DNA from: Chaetoderma sp. LZ-2023a
Taxonomy: Eukaryota > Mollusca > Caudofoveata > Chaetodermatida > Chaetodermatidae
Direction: 5' to 3'
Assembly: GCA_034401795.1 (NCBI GenBank)
Contig: CM067359.1
Location: forward strand, 141,291,278-141,355,277
Length of the DNA: 64,000 nucleotides
The notes under the pieces are model-generated. The model was not told the origin of the DNA. It was given only the letters and a program-made list of their open reading frames with translations, and did no database searches. Of this stretch, positions 1-9,309 are shown piece after piece (the first letter of the stretch is position 1; the number at the start of each line of letters is the position of its first letter). Position numbers and translations under genes: made by a program.

Positions 1-104
1 TTGCATCATTATCACATTTTTTTCTTTGCTCTCACCACCTATTGAAAAAGGTGTGAAAACAGGGGCCCAGATCTCCTCCATTGTGATTGGATGTTAGATG
101 TAGA
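1..104 (+). repeat. Left terminal inverted repeat of the Polinton
   Basis: Bases 1-104 match the reverse complement of 30181-30283 almost throughout. The stretch from about 40 to 104 (core GTGTGAAAACAGGGGCCCAG) is essentially identical; the first 40 bases carry several differences and a 1-base gap. The window starts inside the repeat. Confidence 0.9.
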
Positions 105-112
105 CATTGCCC

Positions 113-620
113 ATAAGCCCCTCCCCTTCATTAAATCATGTGCATCCAGTCATTCAATGAGGTGAGCTTAAAGGTGATTAGCGTAATGATTGACAAGGGT
201 TAATGAGGGTAATTAAGGATGATTGACAGGCTACATGTCTGGACTCATTCAATCACGAAGCCCCACCCCCTCGTTAAGTCACGTGCCTCCAGGCATCCAG
301 CACTGCAAACTTAAGGGCAATTAGCATAATACTGATTGACGAGGGTTAATGGGTGTAATTAAGGATGATCTCTTGGAGCCATGCCAAATGCTCAAGGGTT
401 AATGTATTACATAATGAGGGATGACCAGGTTACATGTCTGGACACGTCTTTACCTGGGAATTCGGCTGATGATGAAGCCCCGTCCCCTCGTTAAATCACG
501 GGTCTCCAGGTATCCAATGAGGCACGCTTAAAGGTGTAATTAGCGTAATGACGTGTGGCGCGCGTTAATCAATAGGCATAAGGCGGCTTGACAGGATACA
601 TGTCTGGCAACGTCTTTTTC
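113..620. repeat. Three degenerate tandem units next to the left TIR
   Basis: A unit of roughly 140-215 bp is repeated three times, starting near 113, 258 and 474. Each has the same order of motifs: AAGCCCC..CCCYTCGTTAAATCA, a CTCCAGGCATCCAATGAGG-like stretch, CTTAAAGG..AATTAGCGTAATGA, GGGTTAATG, and ACAGG.TACATGTCTGG. No reading frame is conserved. Subterminal repeats of this kind are common in DNA transposons and may be transposase binding sites (inference). Confidence 0.7.
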
Positions 621-1075
621 TGACTCTGGGAACTCGTGCAATCATGCGAGATTCTAAATGGTTGAGCTATAGAGTAGGGTCAATTGCAGAAGACGTCTCC
701 ATTAGTCTAACGGGTTGATCATTATTAAACTTCTGAACCTTAGTGCTTTTAGCCGGGTCAATGTACAAAGGTCGTTGTATAGCAGACAATCGGTTAGTTA
801 TTACCCTGACAGATTAAAATTAACTAGTCGAACTTTGAAACAACTCTGACTATGTGTAACGATCGTCAGAGTTGTACAAAGTTCAGCGAATAAATTTACA
901 ATCGTGTTAGGGAAATAACAACAACCTATTGCATTTTTAATGGGCCTCGAGCGGCTATAGGTTATAGGGCGAGGGGTCTTTCAGGTTGTTTTTTTCAATT
1001 AAAACAATACGAGTCATTTCACATTTCACAATTTTTTAATAAAATTAAGTTTCAATAACTCTATACAACTGATAA
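621..1075. other. Noncoding stretch
   Basis: No open frame, RNA gene or repeat was recognised here. The sequence is moderately AT-rich with no long homopolymers. Confidence 0.5.
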
Positions 1076-1627
1076 AATATACAAATGATAAATATACAGA
1101 GGCTATCACCAAAGGTAAGCTGCCACAACTTGAAGAAGCACTACAGACCATCAAATGCTTTCGGATAGCATTGCAGTGGATCCTCTCACACTGTGGAGTC
1201 CAAGGAAATGAGGAAGCAGACAAGATGGCAAAGGTTGGTGCAGAAGAGAATCAGACAGAAGACTATCATCAAGTCACTCTATAGAACACCTCAATCAGAA
1301 GATGCCTACCATCATCTCTCGAGGCCAGAGCAAGTGACCATTTTTCGTCTCAGAACTGGACGCAACAGACTAAAGCAACACATGTACAGGCGGTTCCACT
1401 GTACGACATCGTCCGCTTGTCCTTGTGGAGAAGCAGAACAGACCACAGAGCACATACTTCAATGTTGCAGTACGTATCAGCTGCTGAGAGAAGAGATCTG
1501 GCCTTTGTCAACCTCTTTTCTTGAAAAGCTGTATGGGACTGTGGAAGAACTGCAGAAAACCACAGATTTCATCTTGAGAACGGCTCTCCAAGTGTGATAC
1601 CAGCGATCGAAAAGAAGAAGAAGAATA
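1076..1627 (+). pseudogene. 3' fragment of a jockey-type LINE: RNase H and C-terminal Cys-rich end
   Basis: The frame around 1168-1280 reads a typical LINE RNase H box (ALQWILSHCGVQGNEEADKM), where invertebrate elements usually have WIPxHCGIxGNExAD. After a frameshift near 1230-1280 a second frame to 1597 carries the usual C-terminal pattern: RLRTGRNRL, then CPCGEAEQTTEHILQCC. Endonuclease and reverse transcriptase are missing, so this is a 5'-truncated insertion. The 3' end is CAGCGATCGAAAAG followed by (AAG)n at 1603-1627. That tail is nearly identical to the tail of two SINE insertions in this window (28267-28505 and 59661-59724), which suggests that this LINE family mobilised the SINE. 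Confidence 0.82.
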
Positions 1628-2118
1628 AACATACAGAAGATAAAAATATACATACAAATAAGTGAAAAAATATAAAGACCAAATATATGTAAAATGAATA
1701 CAAACAATAATAATTTAATTAAAATATAAAATTTACAAATGTTTCGAGTGGGATCCAGTGACCTGTAAAAGTTAAGCGATAGATATAGAGAATGATTCGA
1801 CTGAGATATTATGCAAAACTGATTTTAGAGCTATTATTTAAATAAATTTGAAACCAATCTAAGCGATACTGACCCCCTAACAGATTGGGTGTAAAGATAG
1901 GGTAGGGATTTTGTACAGATGTAGGGTTTTGGAGTTATTAACTTTCAGAGCATTGGGATGAGGGTGTAGGGTATATTTTAAATAGGTTAAATAATGGTTT
2001 TTAAAAAAGCGGCTCAATGTATGAATATATAATGGTTTACTCGAGGCACCCCCTCCGCCTGCCCCAACCCATGCACAATACAACTACGTATCGCACCCCC
2101 CCCCCACACACGTGCACA
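1628..2118. other. AT-rich noncoding stretch
   Basis: No gene seen. It includes a C-rich run at about 2095-2107. Short frames here look like composition artefacts. Confidence 0.4.
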
Positions 2119-2440
2119 TTTCTAACTGATAATAATAAAGTAGAAGATTACTTACTCCACCTCAATGAAGGGTATGCTAGTAATCTTCTATATTATGGGT
2201 TAGAACATTATACAAACATGTTATCTCAACCGTTTCCCCACCCCACCCCTATCCTATAACTATGCATCACCCTCTGCACATATCTAACCGATAATAATAA
2301 AGCAGAAGGTTGCTTACTCCCGCTCGATGAAGGGTATGCTAGCAATCTTCTACATTACAGGTTAGAACATTATACATAGTACAAACATGACAGCTCAACT
2401 GTTTCCCCAACCCACACTGCACATTTTTCCAATTCGTTCA
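2119..2440. repeat. Two direct ~160-bp repeats, each with an internal hairpin
   Basis: Units start near 2119 and 2280. Both contain GATAATAATAAAG.AGAAG, then TTACTCC.CTCRATGAAGGG, then ATGCTAG.AATCTTCTA, and GGTTAGAACATTATACA. Inside each unit AGAAGATTAC pairs with GTAATCTTCT about 30 bases later, so each can fold into a short stem-loop. Confidence 0.65.
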
Positions 2441-2675
2441 CACTCAGACCCACATAATCCCCCGATTACGCACCCCTCAACTTTCTCGCCACTACGTCAG
2501 GCTATCATAAAATTAGATCCTAGGGATACCCTGAAAGCCATACGTTTTAGTATGAGTCATTAAAAACCATATGTTTTTTTAAGTGAATCCGAAATGGCCA
2601 GTGCTGACAAACTCTGTTATTTCACTGCGGGAAGGAACTTCATCCGTGAAATAACCGAGTCTGTCGTGGTATGTA
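2441..2675. other. Noncoding stretch
   Basis: No supported feature. Confidence 0.4.
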
Positions 2676-2932
2676 TGTATGTATTTTTATTTTATTGACG
2701 CACTGGCAACGTGCGGCTTCAATTTCCATGTGCTAACTTAGCCGACAGTGCTGCACCCGTTAGTTTAATTTGTTGATCACCATCTCCCGGTCGGGGGATC
2801 GAACCGTCATCCTGCAACTCCGCATAGCATCAGCAACCAGGCATCTTTCCACTGGACCACCGCACCAAGACAATAGTCAAGGATTGGCCGACCAGTTTTC
2901 ACATGTCTGATATACTGACACACTGACGATTC
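2676..2932 (-). repeat. tRNA-derived SINE, copy 1
   Basis: Read on the minus strand, the head has an RNA polymerase III A box (TGGTCCAGTGG, 2859-2849) and a B box (GGTTCGATCCC, 2805-2795) spaced about as in a tRNA. A ~100-bp unrelated body follows, then an A-rich tail AATAAAATAAAAATACATAC. The head cannot be a real tRNA because no acceptor stem pairs. About 65 bp upstream of the head is shared with copy 2, so either the SINE has a 5' extension or a larger block was duplicated. Confidence 0.72.
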
Positions 2933-3019
2933 ATATGGGACTATCTGTGGATGCATCTGTCACAATCAATCCTAGGCTTTTACGCCTATTGTACTCTGAC
3001 TCCAGCACGGCTCTGGCAG

Positions 3020-3278
3020 TATATGTATTTTTATTTTATTGACGCACTGGCAACGTGCGGCTTCAATTTCCATGTGCTAACTTAGCCGACAGTGCTGCAC
3101 CCGTTAGTTTAATTTGTTGATCACCATCTCCCGGTCGGGGGATCGAACCGTCATCCTGCAACTCCACATAGCATCAGCAACCAGGCATCTTTCCGCTGGA
3201 CCACCGCACCAAGACAATAGTCAAGGATTGGCCGACCAGTTTTCACATGTCTGATATACTGACACACTGACGATTCAT
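3020..3278 (-). repeat. tRNA-derived SINE, copy 2
   Basis: This is a direct repeat of 2690-2932 with only a few differences over about 245 bp. The A-box- and B-box-like sites are conserved. An 85-bp spacer separates the copies. The tail again ends in ATAC repeats, and the 5' side abuts the (CATA)n 3' tail of the neighbouring LINE at 3279. Confidence 0.72.
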
Positions 3279-5310
3279 GTATGTATGTATGTATGTATGT
3301 ATGTATGTATGTATGCATTTATATAGCGCCAATTCCAGAATTAACTGCCCAAAGGCGCTTTACAAAAGTTAATGCTAATTTAAAATAGTGAAATATGCTT
3401 TTTGGAACAAATGGGTTTTTAGAAGTTTTGAAAGCCTCAACATTGTTGCTGTTTTGAATGTTGGATGGAAGGTCGTTCCAAAGTTTTGGTCCAGCTATGG
3501 AGAAAGCACGCTCTCCAATGACAAGATTGGAATTGGGTACTACGCAGAGTAGCTGTTCACTCGATCTTAGTGCTCTCGGTGCTATTCGTCTAGTTATGAG
3601 TGATGATAAATACGGTGGGGCTAAGTCATGTAGGCATTTGAACACGAAAAGTGCGACCTTAAATTCGATACGTTGTTCCACTGGCAGCCAGTGTAGCTCT
3701 TTGAGGACTGGTCGAATGTGTTCATGCACTTTTGTTCTGGTTATTAACCGGGCTGCCGTATTTTGTGCTCGTTGGAGACGTTGTAGCGTGGACGAGGGTA
3801 TTGACTGCATTATAGTCTAGCAATTTCCTAATTTTACCGATGTTGCGAGTGTTCAGAAATATAGATTTACAGATCGACGTCACGTGGCTTTCCATAGACA
3901 TAGTATTGTCAAAGACTACGCCAATATTTCTCGCATTAACACTAAAAGGAATGTTGGCGCCACCGATATGAACCGATTCAATTTCTATTTTTGGTCTCAA
4001 GTGACGGGAAGCGATCATAATTATTTCTGTCTTTTTCTCGTTGAGTTGCAAAAGGTTGTTTAACATCCAAAGTTTCACATCGCGAATACAGTCCTCCAGA
4101 ATTTCCCGGGCATTCAATTGGTTGGGTGTGTGAAAAGCTAGATACAGCTGAGTATCATCGGCGTAGAAGTGATAGCTCATTCCACGTGCGTCTAGAAGTC
4201 GTCCCAGTGGTGCCGTGTAGATAGTGAATAATATAGGCCCGAGCACAGACCCCTGCGGCACACCAGAGAGCAACTCATACTGAGATGACCTAGCTTCATT
4301 TAATGTGATTGTTTGATAGCGACATGTTAAATAGGATTTGAACCAACTCAGTGATGTACCAGATATGCCCAGTTCTGCTAGTCGTGATAGCATAGTTGTA
4401 TGATCTATCGTATCGAAGGCTGCAGATAGGTCTAGGAGTGTTAATAGCACACACATACGATTGTCCATAGAACATAATATATCGTTCTGCACGCGTAGTA
4501 AAGCCGTCTCTGTGCTATGAAGCTTGCGGTAGGCACTTTGGTACAACTCACGTAGGTTATTTACTTCTAGGTGATTCTGAAGTCGTTCTGCAATCACTTT
4601 TTCTAACAGTTTTGATAGATATGTTAGATTCGATACCGGTCGCTAGTTGTTAAGAAGGTTAGAGTCCAGAGATGGTTTTTTGAGCAGTGGTATCACGTTT
4701 GCTGATTTAAAGATAGTAGGCACAGAGCCACTCTCCATGGACATATTTATCATATTTGTAATGACTGGTGCAAGGTCGGCGATACAGTCTTTAACCAAGT
4801 GTGTGGGTATTGGGTCTAGAATACAGGACTTTTGTGGTGATTTCCTGATTAGTGTTGACACCTCACTGATGGAAGCTGGTCGAAACTCTATCAGAGGACA
4901 TTCTGATACTGGTACATCGTTCAGAATCTGTACTGAATAATCTGGATGTCTCAAAATGTTTGTACGAATGAGTTCGATTTTTTCAGTGAAAAACTGTCCA
5001 AAATTGCCAGCTAGCTCAACTGAATTGCTGTGCTGTGGTAAGGTATTTCGTCCTTTATCTTTGTCAAGGAGCCTGTTGAAAACGGAGAACAGTTTTTTCT
5101 GGTCTGCTTTGTGTTCGGACACTAATGTTGAGTAGTAATCCTGCTTTGCTACAGTTATCATTTTGTTAACCACTTTACACCGATCAGCATATAACTGTAA
5201 ATGAACGTGTAGATTCGTTTTGCGTGCAAGGCGTTCGTATTTTCGTAAAAGTCATTTTGCTTCCTTTATCTCATTGGTAAATGGGGATTAGTCGAGGTTT
5301 ATCACATTTT
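3279..5310 (-). pseudogene. CR1/L2-type LINE reverse transcriptase, 5'-truncated
   Basis: Minus-strand frames cover the C-terminal half of an ORF2 protein. 5173-4643 carries the pre-RT region. 4597-3722 carries the RT palm blocks: LDLSAAFDTIDH, SGVPQGSVLGPILFTIY and the catalytic YADDTQLY. 3810-3319 carries the C-terminal region (RITRTKVHEHIRPVLKELHW-like) typical of CR1/L2 elements. A TAG stop at about 4641 replaces the usual Tyr of NYRPVSNL, and there is a frameshift near 3800 and another near 5240. The endonuclease is absent. The 3' end is GGCGCTATATAAATG followed by (CATA)n at 3318-3279, a tail typical of this clade. It sits in the middle of the Polinton PolB side and probably replaced part of that gene. 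Confidence 0.9.
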
Positions 5311-5914
5311 TTAACATACACGATAGAATCTATATCGTGATAATTGCAACTCGAGCCTACAGCTACAAGGCTTCAGATAACATAACCCGATCGCTATACA
5401 TCGGGCCATACACATATTATCAAGATTCCTAACAGTGATACAGCTTGGCTTCGAACTCCAACTCATCGAGATATAATTTGGCAAGATTACTATTCCACCC
5501 CGATCTGCTAGGCATTTCTACATGAAAAATCTCCATAGAAAAGTCGCCATCGAGCCATACGTCTCTTTGAGATTGAATTACTTCAGAAATTGCGTTCGTT
5601 ATTTCTGTAGCCATCAGATCTCAGATTTGGGCAAAGTCCACGTGGATCGGAGTGTTTAAAGTCGGGTGATTTATTGTAACCCTGCTGTAATCTTGAGGCG
5701 ATGCATTCATGCTAGCATAAAAGCTCTCTAATATTCTTTCGAATATAGAGTGCATGCGCTCTGAAACTTCAACCAAATTCTCTGTAATAATGGCGTCTGT
5801 ATTAAAGTTGATAGAGTAAGAATTTTCTGTAATATTAAAACGCCTGGACTGAAAGGTGCGCGTGTGAGTTATATCGTACATCTCATCGATGTCAGGTATG
5901 CCGGGTCTAGGCAT
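5311..5914 (-). pseudogene. Polinton DNA polymerase B, N-terminal fragment
   Basis: Frame 5914-5621 and frame 5614-5429 are the same frame, broken by a TGA at about 5618. Together they resemble the N-terminal domain found ahead of the exonuclease in Polinton PolB, including a VTINHPTLNTPIHV-like strand motif. Downstream, after more stops, a short stretch near 5345-5320 reads NYHDIDSIVYV, close to the polymerase motif C YxDTDSIxYV. If real, almost the whole gene between the N-terminus and motif C (over 2 kb) has been deleted. The LINE at 5310 abuts this point. The match to family is from memory of its pattern, not from a search. Confidence 0.5.
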
Positions 5915-5950
5915 AGCTGTTACAATGTCATCAGAATGTCTGTCACCCCC

Positions 5951-6241
5951 TCACCCCCAGAATTCCCCCCCCCCCTCTACACCGCTAACTCCTCCTCCTA
6001 TCATATTAGCTTCCATATTTGTACCATTAGTTTCAAATAAATTAACTCTGCTGGCTTGAGCCGATTTATTTTTGCAATTCTTGTAATTCTTTTTACTAGT
6101 TTTCTTAACGGGTGTATAGGGCGCGCTAACAGAGTTGCTAGAGGCTGGGTGGGAGTTGGTAGCTGCCGGGGTTGGGTTGGTTAGGGCGGCCTGTATTGCT
6201 AGGGGTGGGCGTGTTAGCGTTGTTGGAGATCGGAGACTCAA
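5951..6241 (-). CDS. Unrecognised low-complexity ORF upstream of PolB
   Basis: A 96-codon minus-strand frame rich in Ala, Pro, Ser, Thr and Asn, with a basic patch (TPVKKTSKKNYKNCKNK) near residues 49-65 and a Gly-rich end. It lies just upstream of the PolB fragment on the same strand and could be the disordered leader of that gene or a separate small protein. No domain recognised. The poly-C run at 5969-5976 may have shifted the frame. Confidence 0.25.
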   Translation of the reverse strand: MSLRSPTTLTRPPLAIQAALTNPTPAATNSHPASSNSVSAPYTPVKKTSKKNYKNCKNKSAQASRVNLFETNGTNMEANMIGGGVSGVEGGGEFWG

Positions 6242-6392
6242 ATGGTCTCCAAAATTTTACTATACCATTTGAGTGTGTAGAGTTTGGGTTGGAATTTAGG
6301 GGTTGATGGGGTTATGAGGGTGTATTGGGGGACGTTACAGGTTGATAATGGTGAACAGTGGTTACGAGTTTAGTATTGCTTAGACAGGGCAT

Positions 6393-6584
6393 TCAAATAT
6401 CTATAATACGTTGCAATACATCGTCGTCTTCAGAATTAGAACATCCGTGGAAATGTTGGAAGATATTTTGCTCTTCAAAGTTATGAAAATTTAAAATATC
6501 TCCCAACATTTCCACAGATGTTATAGTATTTAAAACAGTTTCGCTCAGTACCTCACCCGAATCGTGTTCTACGTCCCTGTTCAA
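6393..6584 (-). CDS. Unrecognised short acidic ORF overlapping a hairpin
   Basis: A 63-codon minus-strand frame, acidic and hydrophobic. It contains both arms of the inverted repeat at 6440-6522, so its coding status is doubtful. No family recognised. Confidence 0.2.
   Translation of the reverse strand: MNRDVEHDSGEVLSETVLNTITSVEMLGDILNFHNFEEQNIFQHFHGCSNSEDDDVLQRIIDI
6440..6522. repeat. 30-bp stem-loop, 28 of 30 bases paired
   Basis: Arms are 6440-6469 and 6493-6522 with a 23-base loop. The arms differ at two positions only. The stem contains GTGGAAATGTTGG and its complement. Confidence 0.85.
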
Positions 6585-6606
6585 CTTTACAGGCTCTGGA
6601 CCACGA

Positions 6607-6666
6607 GTGGACTCGTTACTCCTCGAGCAGACTCGTTACTCCTCGAGCGGACTCGTTACTCCTCGA
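6607..6666. repeat. Three tandem copies of a 20-bp unit
   Basis: The unit GAGYGGACTCGTTACTCCTC is repeated three times almost exactly, followed by a partial GAGCTCG. On the minus strand the leftmost bases of the two-exon gene overlap it, including the stop codon. Confidence 0.85.
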
Positions 6667-7629
6667 GCTCGTTGAAGCGGCCCCATTGTTTGATCTCCCT
6701 GAAAACTGCCTCAACATCATAGTCATCACTGGAGTCATCGGGGTCGGCGGCGGCAGCGATGATGGAGCCGATGTCACTCCACTCACCATCGCGGACCTCG
6801 TATATTATGAGTAAGTTTGTGATACTGCAAAACAAAAAGGATAAATCAGATTAAATTTTATATTTCTACACAAGTTTTTTCACGGTCATATGTAGGGTTC
6901 ATAAGTCGCTGTCATTAGGCACTGTCACACGGTGTTGTCATAAGTCATGGTCATAAGACGCTGTCATGAGTCGCTGTCATGAGTCATTGTCATAAGTCAC
7001 TGTCATAAGACGCTGTCATAAGCCATTGTCATAAGGCGCTGTCATGAGTCTCACCTATGTCACAACATCATCAAACCCCCCTGACACTGAATTCCTAAAC
7101 CTAGTGGACCCATAGCACACCCATAACCCTCAAAAACACCTCATCCCTCAACAAGCACCAACCCACAAAACCCTCAAACTCTCCCCACAAACCTCAACCA
7201 CCCCACCCACCCTAGTCTACTAGCCAGATCCACCCAGAGCAATCACAAACCCTGCAACACCCCAACAAACCCCAGCAACACCATCCCCCCAACCCTCAAA
7301 CACAAACCCCAACACCCCATACCACCCCCACCCCCCCACACCCTCCCTTGTCAACTCAAACCCCACCCCAACCCGGAGTCCAAGCCCCGACCCCAACCCA
7401 CTCGGTCCAGCTTGCATAAAAACAGTAAAATCTATACTCACTTATATTCAGCTTGACTGGTAACCATTTCTATGTGATTATAGTATGATTCAAAATCTTC
7501 CTCGGTCATCGCCAGGCAAATAGCGGCTCTTAGTTCGGTTATTGCATTCAGCATACGGTCTGGCAGATCATCAGGACGGATGTCATGCGAGTTCAATATA
7601 CCCTCCAGAATGGCTAATGGAGGCGCCAT
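6656..7629 (-). CDS. Two-exon 118-residue protein inside the Polinton
   Basis: Exon 1 is 7629-7442 and starts MAPPLAILEGILNSHD. It ends in an AA|GTGAGT donor. A 617-bp intron (7441-6825) ends in TTTTTGTTTTGCAG. Exon 2 is 6824-6656 and stops at TAA. The phase fits exactly: AA from exon 1 plus T from exon 2 gives Asn. Exon 2 is strongly acidic (ADPDDSSDDYDVE) and ends WGRFNELEE. No stop or frameshift interrupts the 118 codons, unlike every neighbouring Polinton gene. The frame is open upstream of the Met to about 7707, so the start could be further 5'. No domain recognised. It diverges from the ATPase gene across a CA microsatellite. Confidence 0.5.
6899..7050. repeat. GTCATAAGNCRCT minisatellite in the intron
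   Basis: About ten tandem units of 13-15 bp built on TGTCATAAGTCGC/TGTCATGAGTC. It lies inside the putative intron of the two-exon gene. Confidence 0.8.
7060..7435. other. C/A-rich, G-poor intronic tract
   Basis: The plus strand is very rich in C and A and almost free of G for more than 300 bases. The minus-strand ORF of glycine and valine here is a composition artefact. Confidence 0.6.
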
Positions 7630-7750
7630 AAACTCGCGCTCGACGGTTAGCGCTTGGCTAACGCTGAAGGAATTGAGTTCGTAATGATTGAGGGCATCTA
7701 AAACATCCTACTGAATGGCCAAGGGAGTGGGTCTATCGATCTGGGGTGCT

Positions 7751-7751
7751 C

Positions 7752-7782
<31 letters not shown>

Positions 7783-7830
7783 CACAACACAACACAACAC
7801 AACACAACACACACACACACACACACACAC
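7751..7830. repeat. (CA)n and (AACAC)n microsatellite between divergent genes
   Basis: Two CA runs flank about six AACAC units. It lies between the two-exon gene (- strand) and the ATPase (+ strand), where a shared promoter would be expected. Confidence 0.85.
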
Positions 7831-7897
7831 CGAGCACTACCGTCTCGACATCTCAACAGTTCATAAGTTTCTAATAGCAATTGACACATTCTTAGGA

Positions 7898-8410
7898 TGA
7901 CTAAAATTCTACCGGCTAATATCTTACTTAGAGGCCCATCTCAAGAAGGAAAATCCACGCTATTAGGTGAAATAATTAAATACAGAGCTCAGCTATTCGA
8001 TAAAACACCTGAATGAATTATATTATGTTACGGTTCATATCAAGCTGCTTACGAGAGACAACATTATCTAATCTAATTATCCTTGATGATCTGATGGAGG
8101 ACGTAAATAGCAGGGTTACTGCATTGTTTACAAGACGAGGTCATCACGAGAAGTCAACAATAATTCATTTGATTCAGAATATTTTCTAAAAGAATAAGCA
8201 CCACAGAAATATTTCGCTGAATTGTCATTACATAATCCTATTTAAGAATCCTAGAGACGCATCCAGCATAACTACATTGGCGCGTCAAATGTATCCTAGA
8301 CGTAGCTCGACATTGCAGGATTCATATAGCGATGCCACTGCTCAAGCTCACGGTTATTTACTCATAGACCTCTGTCAGACAACACCAGAAAGTCAAAATG
8401 GTTAAAAATG
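7898..8410 (+). pseudogene. Polinton packaging ATPase (FtsK/HerA type)
   Basis: The frame begins MTKILPANILLRGPSQEGKS, which holds the Walker A motif GPSQEGKST. A Walker B-like IILDDL follows near 8077, then TRRGHH, and near the end the pattern KNPRDASSITTLARQMYP and GYLLIDL, all typical of the genome-packaging ATPases of Polintons and related viruses. The gene is broken by a TGA at about 8013 (an expected Arg), a frameshift near 8065 and a TAA near 8188. The family's enzymes power DNA translocation into the capsid; this copy cannot. Confidence 0.85.
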
Positions 8411-8431
8411 GTTAAAACAGACGGTGTAACG

Positions 8432-8432
8432 C

Positions 8433-8473
<41 letters not shown>

Positions 8474-8489
8474 TTAATAATAATAATAA
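8432..8489. repeat. (AAT)n microsatellite
   Basis: About 19 AAT units with one interruption, between the ATPase remnant and the next short ORF. Confidence 0.9.
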
Positions 8490-8653
8490 GCGTAGACGGT
8501 CTAGACCTGGGTCTAACTTTAAAAGAGGACGTAGAGCTGTCGATATCTCACATCAATTACCAGTCTTACATAGTTTAGTTAAAGCCAAACCCAAGCAATG
8601 CAAGATAATTCTAGAGCATTGTAATAAGGGTTTAGCCGATGCTGTGTGCTTAT
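8490..8653 (+). pseudogene. Small conserved Polinton ORF, cut by a Ty3 insertion
   Basis: An open frame with a basic N-terminal part (RRRSRPGSNFKRGRR) and then LVKAKPKQCKIILEHCNKGL. This resembles a short helical protein that commonly follows the ATPase in Polintons and adintoviruses (pattern HxLxKAxPKxRKxIL); its function is not known to me. It ends abruptly at about 8650 where minus-strand Ty3 reverse transcriptase begins. Confidence 0.4.
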
Positions 8654-9079
8654 GAATTTAGCACCACCAAGTGCATCCAGACATGTCTCAATGTTTGGTA
8701 GGGGGTAAAGGTCTTTGCCAGTTAGACTCTTCAGAGCTCGAAAATTGACGCAGTACCGCACAGTACCGTCTTTCTTCCGAACTAATACCGGGGCTGAAGA
8801 CCACTCAGATTTTGACGGAACTATGAAACCTTTCTCTAACATTTTCGCACTGTGTTTCTCTTCCTCATTCTCAAAACCAAGAGGAGTTCATCTAAGTTTA
8901 GAACGAACAGGTTGTGCATTACCTGTGTCAACCTTATGTCTTATTCCCTTGAACAAACCTAAATCAAGATCATCTTTTGCAAATGCATCCTGATACTCGA
9001 TTAACATGGATTTAACTTGCAAAGACTGGGTCTCCGATAAACCCGATGTCGACCTCTCATACAGATCCTGTAAGAACAC
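8648..9079 (-). pseudogene. Ty3-type reverse transcriptase, N-terminal part
   Basis: The frame starts before the RT domain (FLQDLYERSTSGLSE.., then KHKVDTGNAQPVRSKLR-like) and continues after an in-frame TGA at about 8888 into MLEKGFIVPSKSEWSSAPVL, KKDGTVRYCVNFRALK and YPLPNIETCLDALGGAKF. These are RT blocks 1-2. The YVDD block is lost because the element ends at 8648. The link from Gag straight to this region shows that the protease part is deleted. Confidence 0.85.
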
Positions 9080-9309
9080 GATCTGAGGGGAGGAGAAGGG
9101 GAATGCGATGGAATGACCTTCCCTCTTGGAGGAGAACGACCTCCACCGAATTGACCAGATATAAGATTCAAAATCTTAGCAACATCTACCTTCATCTCTA
9201 CCATATCCTTCCTAAGTCCTTCGACATCTTTCTCTAATTTATCTATCCTGCTTGGAGCCGATATGCCTCTCAACTGCTCAGGATTATCTGCCTCCATCAA
9301 ACCAGAAGC

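Noticed and set aside
2795-2866. tRNA gene on the minus strand
   Set aside because: A and B boxes are present but no acceptor stem or anticodon stem pairs, and the unit is duplicated with a SINE-type tail.
7220-7441. Gly/Val-rich protein on the minus strand
   Set aside because: Arises from the C/A-rich tract inside the intron of the two-exon gene.
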